Assembly (NCBI GenBank): GCA_016707895.1 | Contig: JADJGV010000001.1 | Coordinates: 483,501 to 547,500 of the forward strand | DNA length: 64,000 nt | Source of the DNA: Myxococcales bacterium | GTDB taxonomy: Bacteria > Myxococcota_A > Polyangia > Haliangiales > Haliangiaceae | Direction of reading: 5' to 3' | In this document: piece after piece, positions 39,075-46,018 of the stretch | Numbering within the stretch: position 1 is the first letter of the stretch | Layout: each line of letters opens with the position of its first letter | Position numbers and translations under genes: made by a program | Notes under the pieces: model-generated | Told to the model about the DNA's origin: nothing | The model's input: only the letters and a program-made list of their open reading frames with translations | Database searches by the model: none

Positions 39075-40529
39075 TCAGGCGCTGCCGCGGTGGGCGCGCG
39101 CGCCGCGCGCCGCCAGATCCTGGGCGAGGTGCGCGATCAGATCGAGCGCGGTGGCCACCCGCGGGGTCAGCGGCTGCCCGCACGACAGCCGCAGGCACGC
39201 GCTGAAGCGCTGCTGCCGCGCCGAGAAGATCGGCCCCGGCGCGATCGCGACGCCGCGGGCCAGCGCGCGCTCCTGCAGCACCAGCGTGTCGACCGCGCCG
39301 GGCAGCTCGACCCACAGCACGAAGCCGCCGCGCGGCGCCGACACCCGCGTGCCCTCGGGGAAGCGGGCCAGCACCTCCTCGCGGTAGCGCGCGACCTGGC
39401 CGGCGACCACGTGGCGCAGCCGCCGCAGGTGGCGATCGTAGCTGCCCGACGACAGCATCTCGGCCACCGCCATGCCGGTCAGGGTCGGGCACGCCAGCGA
39501 CTGCGAGAACTTCAGCCGCTCGATGTCGTCCTGGTAGCGCCCGGGCGCGATCCACCCGACCCGGTAGCCCGGCGCCAGCGTCTTGGACACCGAGCCGCAC
39601 AGGAGCACCCGGCCGTCCTGGTCCCAGGCCTTGATCGGCCGCGGCCGGGCGCCGTCGAAGCACAGCTCGCCGTAGACGTCGTCCTCGATGATCGGCACGT
39701 CGTGGCGCACCGCCAGCGCGTACAGCGCGGCCTTGGCCTCGTCGGGCATGATCGAGCCCAGCGGGTTGGCCGCGGTCGGCATCGTCACGATCGCGCGGAT
39801 CGGCGTGGCCTTGAGCGCGTCGTGCAGCGCCGCCAGATCGATCCCGGTGCGCGGGTGGGCCGGCACCTCGACCACCTTGAGCCCGAGCGCCTCGATGGTC
39901 TGCAGGATGCCGAAGTAGGTCGGCGACTCGACCACCACGGCGTCGCCCGGCCGGGCCACCGCGCGCAGCGCCAGCGTGATCGCCTCGGTGGCGCCGATCG
40001 TCGCGACGAAGTCGTGCTCGGTCATCGGCGCGCCCCAGCTGACCGAGCGCCGCGCCAGCGCCCGCCGCAGCGTGGCCAGCCCGGGCGGGGTGTCGTCGCG
40101 GGCGCCCAGCGTCGACACCTCGCGCGCCAGCGCCGCGGCGATGCGGTTGAGCTGCGCGACCTTGAGCGTGCCCGGGTCGAGGTACGCCGCCGCCAGCGGC
40201 ACCACGCCGGGGTCGCGCAGCGCCGCGATCAGCCGCGCGATGCCGTCGGACACCGCCGGCCGGGTCGCGGTCACCGACTTGCGCGGCGGCCGCGGCGCGT
40301 CGCCGTCGTCGGTGCGCCGGCGCACGAAGTAGCCCGACTTGGGGCGGGCCTCGATCAGCCCGGAGCCCTCGAGCACGCTGTACGCCTGCACCACCGTCGC
40401 CACCGACAGCGCGCGATCCTCGGCCAGCCGCCGCACCGACGGCAGCTTGCCGCCGGCGCGCAGCGCGCCGCGCTCGATCGCGTCGCCCAGCTCGGCCGCC
40501 AGCTGCTCGTACAGGTAGTCGCTGGGCAT
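39075..40529 (-). CDS. MocR-type GntR/aminotransferase-fold regulator
   Basis: 484 residues from the ATG at 40529. The N-terminal winged helix (SDYLYEQLAAELGDAI, then GGKLPSVRRLAEDRALSVATVVQAY) is GntR-type. A linker leads to a class-I aminotransferase domain with TIGATEAI, PTYFGI, DDVYGELCFDG and SVSKTLAPGYRVGW, whose Lys is the PLP anchor. MocR proteins use PLP or an amino acid as effector (family knowledge). It is divergent from an EamA exporter, and a 15-bp inverted repeat flanks the gap, so control of that exporter is likely. MocR-EamA pairs are a known arrangement in other bacteria. Confidence 0.93.
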   Translation of the reverse strand: MPSDYLYEQLAAELGDAIERGALRAGGKLPSVRRLAEDRALSVATVVQAYSVLEGSGLIEARPKSGYFVRRRTDDGDAPRPPRKSVTATRPAVSDGIARLIAALRDPGVVPLAAAYLDPGTLKVAQLNRIAAALAREVSTLGARDDTPPGLATLRRALARRSVSWGAPMTEHDFVATIGATEAITLALRAVARPGDAVVVESPTYFGILQTIEALGLKVVEVPAHPRTGIDLAALHDALKATPIRAIVTMPTAANPLGSIMPDEAKAALYALAVRHDVPIIEDDVYGELCFDGARPRPIKAWDQDGRVLLCGSVSKTLAPGYRVGWIAPGRYQDDIERLKFSQSLACPTLTGMAVAEMLSSGSYDRHLRRLRHVVAGQVARYREEVLARFPEGTRVSAPRGGFVLWVELPGAVDTLVLQERALARGVAIAPGPIFSARQQRFSACLRLSCGQPLTPRVATALDLIAHLAQDLAARGARAHRGSA

Positions 40530-40561
40530 CGCCGCGCGAGTGTATCGCTCGCCACCGCACG

Positions 40562-40654
40562 CGACCAGCACAGATCCCGGCGCCGCCGCCGGCACAGCGA
40601 GCGCGCAGGTGTGTACCGGTGGGATGTCGGCGCGCGCGCGATCTGTGCTGGTCG
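40562..40654. promoter_or_regulatory. 15-bp inverted repeat between mocR and eamA genes
   Basis: CGACCAGCACAGATC (40562-40576) and GATCTGTGCTGGTCG (40640-40654) are perfect inverted copies 63 bases apart in the divergent gap. They probably are two operator sites for the MocR regulator, allowing looping or paired binding. Confidence 0.7.
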
Positions 40655-40708
40655 GCGGGATCGCAACTGTCGCTGGCCGCGATCGCGGTCGATGCCACAC
40701 TGGCCGCC

Positions 40709-41632
40709 ATGTCCACCGGCCCCATCGCCGCGATCGCCCCGAGCGCCGCCGCCCCGGCCGCGCGCTCGTCGCGGCTGCTGCTCGCGCTGGCCGCGGTCTA
40801 CGTGATCTGGGGCTCGACCTACCTGGCCATGCGGGTCGTCGTCGAGTCGATGCCGCCGCTGGGCATGGGCGCGGCGCGGTTCACGGTGGCCGGCGCGATC
40901 CTGCTGGTGGTCGCGCGCGCCACCGGCGCGGCGTGGCCGAGCCGCCAGCAGTGGCTGGCGGCGCTGCCGGTGGGCGCGCTCCTGTGCGTCGGCGGCAACG
41001 GCCTGGTCGCGATCGCCGAGACCCAGGTGTCGTCGGGGATCGCCGCGCTGGTGTGCGCGACGATGCCGCTGTGGATGGCGGTGTTCGCGACCGCCACCGG
41101 CGAGCGGCCCAGCGGCCGCGAGTGGCTGGGCATCGGCGTCGGCCTGGGCGGCGTGGCGATCCTGGTCGGCGGCGCCGAGCTGGCGGCGACGCCAGGCGCC
41201 GCGCTGATCCTGTGCGCATCGCCGCTGTGCTGGGCGCTGGGGTCGGTGCTGGCCAAGCGGCTGGCGCTGGCGCCGGGGCTGGCCGGCGCCGGCTCGCAGA
41301 TGCTGCTCGGCGGGGTGTGCCTGCTGGTCACCGCCGCGGCGCGCGGCGAGGGCTGGCCGGCCCACGCCAGCGCGCGATCGCTGGGCGCGCTGGTCTACCT
41401 GCTGGTCGCCGGCTCGCTGATCGGCTTCACCGCGTACGCGTGGCTGTTGCGCAACGCGCGGCCGGCGGTGGCCACCAGCTACGCGTTCGTGAACCCGGTG
41501 CTGGCGGTGATGCTGGGCGTGCTGCTCTACGACGAGCCGCTGACCCGGCCGACGCTGATCGCCGCGCCGCTGGTCATCGCCGCGGTGATCCTGGTGATCG
41601 GCGGCCGCCGCGCGCCGGCGGCCAAGGCCTAG
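40709..41632 (+). CDS. EamA family (DMT superfamily) transporter
   Basis: 307 residues, ten predicted membrane helices in two EamA repeats. The first repeat has LALAAVYVIWGSTYLAMRVV and the family's GAARFTVAGAILLVV; the second has CASPLCWALGSVLAKRLAL and TSYAFVNPVLAVMLGVLLYDEP. It is YedA-like, exporting amino acids or related metabolites. The start at 40709 is preferred because an upstream extension to 40619 runs through the operator region. The divergent MocR regulator suggests export of an amino acid or PLP-related compound. Confidence 0.92.
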   Translation: MSTGPIAAIAPSAAAPAARSSRLLLALAAVYVIWGSTYLAMRVVVESMPPLGMGAARFTVAGAILLVVARATGAAWPSRQQWLAALPVGALLCVGGNGLVAIAETQVSSGIAALVCATMPLWMAVFATATGERPSGREWLGIGVGLGGVAILVGGAELAATPGAALILCASPLCWALGSVLAKRLALAPGLAGAGSQMLLGGVCLLVTAAARGEGWPAHASARSLGALVYLLVAGSLIGFTAYAWLLRNARPAVATSYAFVNPVLAVMLGVLLYDEPLTRPTLIAAPLVIAAVILVIGGRRAPAAKA

Positions 41633-41645
41633 CCCCTGGCGCGGG

Positions 41646-42476
41646 TCACGCGCCGGCGCGCGCCTTGCGCTGCTCGACCCGGCGGTGGATCGCCCGCCCC
41701 AGGCGATCGCCGAGCGCGCGCGGCGCCAGCCGCTCCATGCCCCACGCCGCCCACGCCTCGGGGCCCACCGGCCGCACCGCGGTCGCCTGACCGATCGCGC
41801 CGACGATCGCGTCGGCCACCCGGCTCGGCGGCCAGCCGCGCTCGCTGAACAGCTTGCTCGCTGTCGCGCGCAGCCCGGCCTCGCGCGCGGCGAACCGCGT
41901 GGCGTCGATGATCGCGGTGTTGATCATGCCGGGGCAGATCGCGGTGGCGCGGACGCCGGTGTCGGCCAGCTCGGCGCGCATCGACAAGGTCAGCCCGAGC
42001 ACCGCGAACTTCGACGCCTGGTACGCGATGACCCGCGGCGTCGGGTAGAAGCCGAGCATCGACGACACGTTGATGACGTGGCCGCGGCGCCGCGCGACCA
42101 TGTTGGGCACGAAGTAGTGGCAGCCGTAGACCACGCCCATCAGGTTGACCCGCAGCGTGAAGTCCCAGTCGTCGAGCGTGGTGTCGAGGATGCCGCCGGC
42201 CTGGCCGACGCCGGCGTTGTTGACCAGCACGTCGACCGCCGGCTGCAGCCGGTGGCAGGCGTCGGCCAGCGCCGCGACCTGCGCGCGATCGCCGACGTCG
42301 ACCCGCCGCGCGATCGCCACCGCGGCGCCGAGCTCGCCGGCCACCTCGTCGAGCCGCGCCTGATCGATGTCCGAGATCACCAGCCGCGCGCCGCGCGCCG
42401 CCAGCGCCGCCGCGGTGGCGCGGCCGATGCCGCTGCCGGCGCCGGTCACCACGCACAGGGCGCCGTCCAGCGTCAC
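41646..42476 (-). CDS. Short-chain dehydrogenase/reductase
   Basis: 276 residues from a GTG that overlaps the upstream stop (GTGA). A classical SDR: cofactor motif VVTGAGSGIGRA, DVLVNNAGV, catalytic Ser in INVSSMLGF and the YxxxK pair YQASKFAVL. The Asp after beta-2 (VISDIDQ) suggests NAD(H) preference. The C-terminal 50 residues are basic. It is the second gene of an operon with the PF10118-type hydrolase, and a TetR gene lies divergently upstream, so it probably modifies a lipid or alcohol under control of that regulator. Confidence 0.92.
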   Translation of the reverse strand: MTLDGALCVVTGAGSGIGRATAAALAARGARLVISDIDQARLDEVAGELGAAVAIARRVDVGDRAQVAALADACHRLQPAVDVLVNNAGVGQAGGILDTTLDDWDFTLRVNLMGVVYGCHYFVPNMVARRRGHVINVSSMLGFYPTPRVIAYQASKFAVLGLTLSMRAELADTGVRATAICPGMINTAIIDATRFAAREAGLRATASKLFSERGWPPSRVADAIVGAIGQATAVRPVGPEAWAAWGMERLAPRALGDRLGRAIHRRVEQRKARAGA

Positions 42477-43393
42477 GCCGACACCGCCGTGGTCGCCGCC
42501 GCCGCCTCGACCCGCGCCGCCTCGGCCTTGGCCAGGAGCGTCTTGGCGAGGTGGTAGTTGTCGTCCTGATCGGGGTGGAAGTCGCGGCGCAGGTACGCGC
42601 GGATGCCGCGCAGGAACACCCGCCGGAAGATCGGCTCGCTCGGCCGCACCTCGCGCATCGCGCGCAGGCTCCTGGCCGCCTTCCACGGCGTGATGCCGTC
42701 CTGCCACAGGAGGTAGAGGGTCGCGGTCCACCACATCGACACCAGCATCGCGGTCGACATCGCCAGGCCAGCGACCCGCAGCGCGTACGACGAGTTCACC
42801 TGCTGCAGCACGTCGAACGCCACCGACTTGTGCTCGAGCTCCTCGGCGGCGTGCCAGTACAAGAGCTGCCGCATCGCCGGGTGGGCCAGCTCGAGCGGCA
42901 CGTCGGCGGCGGCGCCGGCGGCCATGATCGCGGTGTAGTGCTCGGCGGCGGCGGTGGCGGCCAGCCGCAGCGGCGGCGGCGCCAGGCGCTCGAGCAGCGT
43001 GTACGACAGCCACTCGTAGACCTTGAGGAAGCGATCGATCTCGTAGCCGTGGCCGCGCATCGCCGCGAAGAAGTCCTCGTGCGACCGGGCGTGGCGGCCC
43101 TCCTGGCCACCGAAGCCCTTGATCGCCTCCTTGAGCTTCGGGTCGTCGATGCGATCGAGGTAGTGGTAGACCGAGCGCACGAAGAACCGCTCGCCGGCGG
43201 GGAACAGCAGGTTCACGCCGTTGGAGATCTGGGTCGGCACCGGCAGGCCGGCGAACCAATGCTTGGGCACGCCGTCGAACTCGCGCGGGCCGGGCCGCGG
43301 CGTGATCGGCGGGCGCTCGGCGCGGTCGACCGCGGTGGCGGCGGCGGTGCCGGGGTTGACGGGCAAGGACGGGGCGGTGGTGGTGGTCGTCAT
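42473..43393 (-). CDS. PF10118-type predicted metal-dependent hydrolase
   Basis: 306 residues from the ATG at 43393 (an in-frame extension to 43426 would run into the palindrome). It matches the poorly studied family of helical, ferritin-like-looking proteins: LLFPAGERFFVRSVYHYL, GGQEGRHARSHEDFF, AAAEHYTAI and YWHAAEELEHKSVAFDVL. The repeated E/H motifs suggest a di-iron or other metal site. A hydrophobic stretch (AMSTAMLVSMWWTATLYLLW) may be membrane-associated. The family often neighbours SDRs and lipid genes. It is first in the operon, translationally coupled to the SDR. Confidence 0.87.
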   Translation of the reverse strand: MTTTTTAPSLPVNPGTAAATAVDRAERPPITPRPGPREFDGVPKHWFAGLPVPTQISNGVNLLFPAGERFFVRSVYHYLDRIDDPKLKEAIKGFGGQEGRHARSHEDFFAAMRGHGYEIDRFLKVYEWLSYTLLERLAPPPLRLAATAAAEHYTAIMAAGAAADVPLELAHPAMRQLLYWHAAEELEHKSVAFDVLQQVNSSYALRVAGLAMSTAMLVSMWWTATLYLLWQDGITPWKAARSLRAMREVRPSEPIFRRVFLRGIRAYLRRDFHPDQDDNYHLAKTLLAKAEAARVEAAAATTAVSA

Positions 43394-43413
43394 CTTGCCG
43401 ACCCAGGATGCGT

Positions 43414-43438
43414 CGCTATTGACCACAAGTCAATAGCG
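43414..43438. promoter_or_regulatory. 10-bp palindromic operator between hydrolase-SDR operon and TetR gene
   Basis: CGCTATTGAC - CACAA - GTCAATAGCG, a perfect 10-bp inverted repeat, AT-rich in its core. It lies 21 bases before the hydrolase start and 2 bases before the earliest TetR start, so binding would block both promoters. Confidence 0.72.
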
Positions 43439-43440
43439 AA

Positions 43441-44211
43441 GTGACGTCCGGCCGCAACCATGCGGGACCGCGGCGGTTGCGCGCCGGCGCCGCCCCGCGG
43501 TACCCATGGTCGGTGGCCCTCGCTCGCACCGGACGCCGCACCGCCCGCCTCGCCAAGGCCGTGGCCCGGGTCACCAAGCGCCGCCCCGGCCGGCGGATCC
43601 GGCTCGACAACGACGCCCGCCGCGCGCAGCTGCTCGAGCTGGGCCAGAAGGCGTTCGCCGAGCGCACCTACGACGAGGTGTCGATCGACGACATCGCCCG
43701 CGCCGCCGGCATCTCGAAGGGCCTGCTCTACCACTACTTCCCGACCAAGCGCGATCTGTACGTCGCCGGCCTGCAGGCCACCGCCGACGATCTGGTCGCG
43801 CGCACCGTCGGCGCCGCCGATCCCAAGCTGCCGCCGCTCGAGCGCATCCGCGCCGGCCTCGACGCGTACCTCGACTTCGTCGTCGCCCACGCCCGGCCGT
43901 TCTCGGCGCTCTTGCGCGGCGGCATCGGCTCGGACCCCGAGGTGGCCGCGGTGGTCGAGGGCACCCGCACCCGCTACATGGAGCGGCTGCTGCAAGACGT
44001 CGAGGGCACGCCGCTGGCGACGCTGGCCGCCAGCGAGGTGCCGATGGTGCGGATCGCGGTGCGCGGCTGGCTGGGCTTCGTCGAGGCCGCCAGCCTCGAG
44101 TGGTTGCTGCGCGGCCAGGCCGATCGCACGCAGCTGCGCGATCTGCTGGTCGACACGCTGCTGGTGACCGTGCGCGCGGTGATGGGGCCGCCGCTGACCG
44201 GAGGCTGGTGA
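43441..44211 (+). CDS. TetR family regulator
   Basis: 256 residues from the GTG at 43441; a GTG at 43513 would give 232 residues and leave the operator outside a very short leader. The helix-turn-helix is clear: LLELGQKAFAERTYDEVSIDDIARAAGISKGLLYHYFPTKRDLYVAGL. The C-terminal domain resembles TetR regulators of lipid genes (LDAYLDFVVAHARPFSALLRGG). The stop overlaps the next ATG by one base (TGATG), so it heads an operon with two large proteins while a palindrome controls the divergent hydrolase-SDR genes. Confidence 0.9.
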   Translation: MTSGRNHAGPRRLRAGAAPRYPWSVALARTGRRTARLAKAVARVTKRRPGRRIRLDNDARRAQLLELGQKAFAERTYDEVSIDDIARAAGISKGLLYHYFPTKRDLYVAGLQATADDLVARTVGAADPKLPPLERIRAGLDAYLDFVVAHARPFSALLRGGIGSDPEVAAVVEGTRTRYMERLLQDVEGTPLATLAASEVPMVRIAVRGWLGFVEAASLEWLLRGQADRTQLRDLLVDTLLVTVRAVMGPPLTGGW

Positions 44212-46010
44212 TGCCGAAGCGGAGGGTGACGCCGGCGTGGTTCCACCCGGCGGTGACGATCGACGCCAGCGGCCACCTGGTCGGCGAGCGCGACACGCTG
44301 ACCGGCTGGGGCGACGCGTTCGCCTCGGGCCTCGAGCTGTGGGCGATCGCCCACGACGAGCGCGGCCGGCCGCTGGCCGCCGAGGCCAAGGTGCCGCGGG
44401 CCTGGCAGCGCAAGGTGGTCGAGCGGATCGTCCGCCAGCGCGCCGAGCGCCGCGGCGCCCACCGGCTGCGGTTCGAGGCCGCGGCGGCGACCGTGCTGCT
44501 CGACGTCTTCGAGGGCGCGGCCCGGGTCGATCGCGCGCTGGCCAAGGACGCGCTCGTCGAGTACGGCGACATCCTGCACCGCACGGTGTCGCACCGGCTG
44601 CGGGCGTCGATGGTGGCCAACCTCGATCGGGTACGGCGGCTGCTCGACGACGAGGGCCGGGCGCTCCTGGCCACCGGCCGCCAGCGGGTCACGCCGACCA
44701 GCCCGCCGTACCGCGCCTGGTTCGCCGACGGCCGGACCGAGGTCCGGCTGTTGTGCCAGATCCAGGACGTGTTCTTCGCCGACTGGAAGGCGGTGTTCCG
44801 CCGCCTCGGCTTCCGCGTCGTGCGCCAGGTCGGCGCCAAGCGCATCCTCTACCGCCGCGACGACGTCGTCGCCGGCGTGCCGACGACGTTCCACCTCGAC
44901 TACCGGCAGAAGGGCGAGGGCATCTTCGCGGCGCTGCACGACCCCAAGGTCGACGGCGTGATGTTCCTCGGCCACTCCGACTGGTGGGCGCGGGTGCCGC
45001 GCAACCTGGCCCAGGATCACCAGCACGACGACGGCAAGGACAAGCTGCTGGTGCTGGTGATGTGCTTTGGCAAGCACTTCTACAACGCGCTGCGCGAGCG
45101 CTACCCGCGCGCGCACATCGTCACCACCAAGGACCCCACCGAGGATCCCGAGGACGAGGCGATGTTCCGCCACCTGCTCGGCGGCATCGCCGCGCGCAAG
45201 ACCTGGCGCGAGCTCCGCGACGGCGCGGTCGCCGACCGCCGCACCGAGGACAACTTCATCTACCCGGGCGACGCCCGCTACGTGGCCGGCGTGGTCGACG
45301 AGGACCGCGACGGCCGGCTCGATCGCTTCGACCGGTTCTGCAACGTCGCCGGCTACCGCGACCTGGCGCCGGCCACCGGCGAGGACGCGTTCGTCCCCGA
45401 CCCGCCCCACCTGCACCCGCGCGGCGTCGACCTGGCGCCGCGCGAGCTCGACGGCGGCAAGGTGCTCGAGGCGGCGCTGATGCTGAACTCGCTGTCGTAC
45501 GACAACCAGTTCCTCGACACCGTCAACCAGGAGCAGCGGGTGGTGGCCGCGGGCTGGCACGTGCCGCGGCCCGGCGACTTCCGCTGCACCCGGTTCACGC
45601 CGGCGCGGCTCGACGGCCAGGACGTGGTGCGGATGTCGTGCAGCGTGCGCTACGCGCGGGCCGCGCAGCCGGCGCTGACCGCGATGGCGGTGTACGAGGG
45701 CTGGCAGCACTTCGCGGCCAAGCTGCGGCTGCCGCGCACCCGCCGGCTCGACGCGATCGACGTCGCGCTGATGGGGCTGATGCTGGTCGCGCACGCGCTG
45801 GCCAACGCCGCCTACGACGGCCACGCCCGCTACTTCCGCGCGTTCGTGCGCCGCTACGGCTTCCCCGGCCAGCTGCCGCTGGCCCGCGTGCTCCAGCACG
45901 TCGAGGTCGATCACGACTGGGAGTCGGGCGGCCACAAGGCCATCGCCGCGCTGCGCGGCGAGCTGTCGCCGGCGCAGCTCGAGCGGCTGGAGCGGCTGCT
46001 GCATGGGTGA
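44211..46010 (+). CDS. Uncharacterised 599-residue protein, possible caspase-like fold
   Basis: 599 residues, no signal peptide or membrane helix, no family recognised with certainty. The middle reads VDGVMFLGHSDWW (His255), then LLVLVMCFGKHFYNAL (Cys285), then HIVTTKDPTEDPEDEAMFRHLL. A strand ending in His, followed about 30 residues later by a hydrophobic strand ending in Cys, is how caspase-fold peptidases (CHAT, C13/C14) are built; this is an inference only. The N-terminal 170 residues are basic and helical. The C-terminal part holds DEDRDGRLDRFDRFCN (EF-hand-like) and GWQHFAAKLRLPRTRRLDAIDVA. It is coupled to the TetR gene upstream and followed 8 bp later by a large peptidase gene. Confidence 0.72.
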   Translation: MPKRRVTPAWFHPAVTIDASGHLVGERDTLTGWGDAFASGLELWAIAHDERGRPLAAEAKVPRAWQRKVVERIVRQRAERRGAHRLRFEAAAATVLLDVFEGAARVDRALAKDALVEYGDILHRTVSHRLRASMVANLDRVRRLLDDEGRALLATGRQRVTPTSPPYRAWFADGRTEVRLLCQIQDVFFADWKAVFRRLGFRVVRQVGAKRILYRRDDVVAGVPTTFHLDYRQKGEGIFAALHDPKVDGVMFLGHSDWWARVPRNLAQDHQHDDGKDKLLVLVMCFGKHFYNALRERYPRAHIVTTKDPTEDPEDEAMFRHLLGGIAARKTWRELRDGAVADRRTEDNFIYPGDARYVAGVVDEDRDGRLDRFDRFCNVAGYRDLAPATGEDAFVPDPPHLHPRGVDLAPRELDGGKVLEAALMLNSLSYDNQFLDTVNQEQRVVAAGWHVPRPGDFRCTRFTPARLDGQDVVRMSCSVRYARAAQPALTAMAVYEGWQHFAAKLRLPRTRRLDAIDVALMGLMLVAHALANAAYDGHARYFRAFVRRYGFPGQLPLARVLQHVEVDHDWESGGHKAIAALRGELSPAQLERLERLLHG

Positions 46011-46018
46011 GCGCGGCC

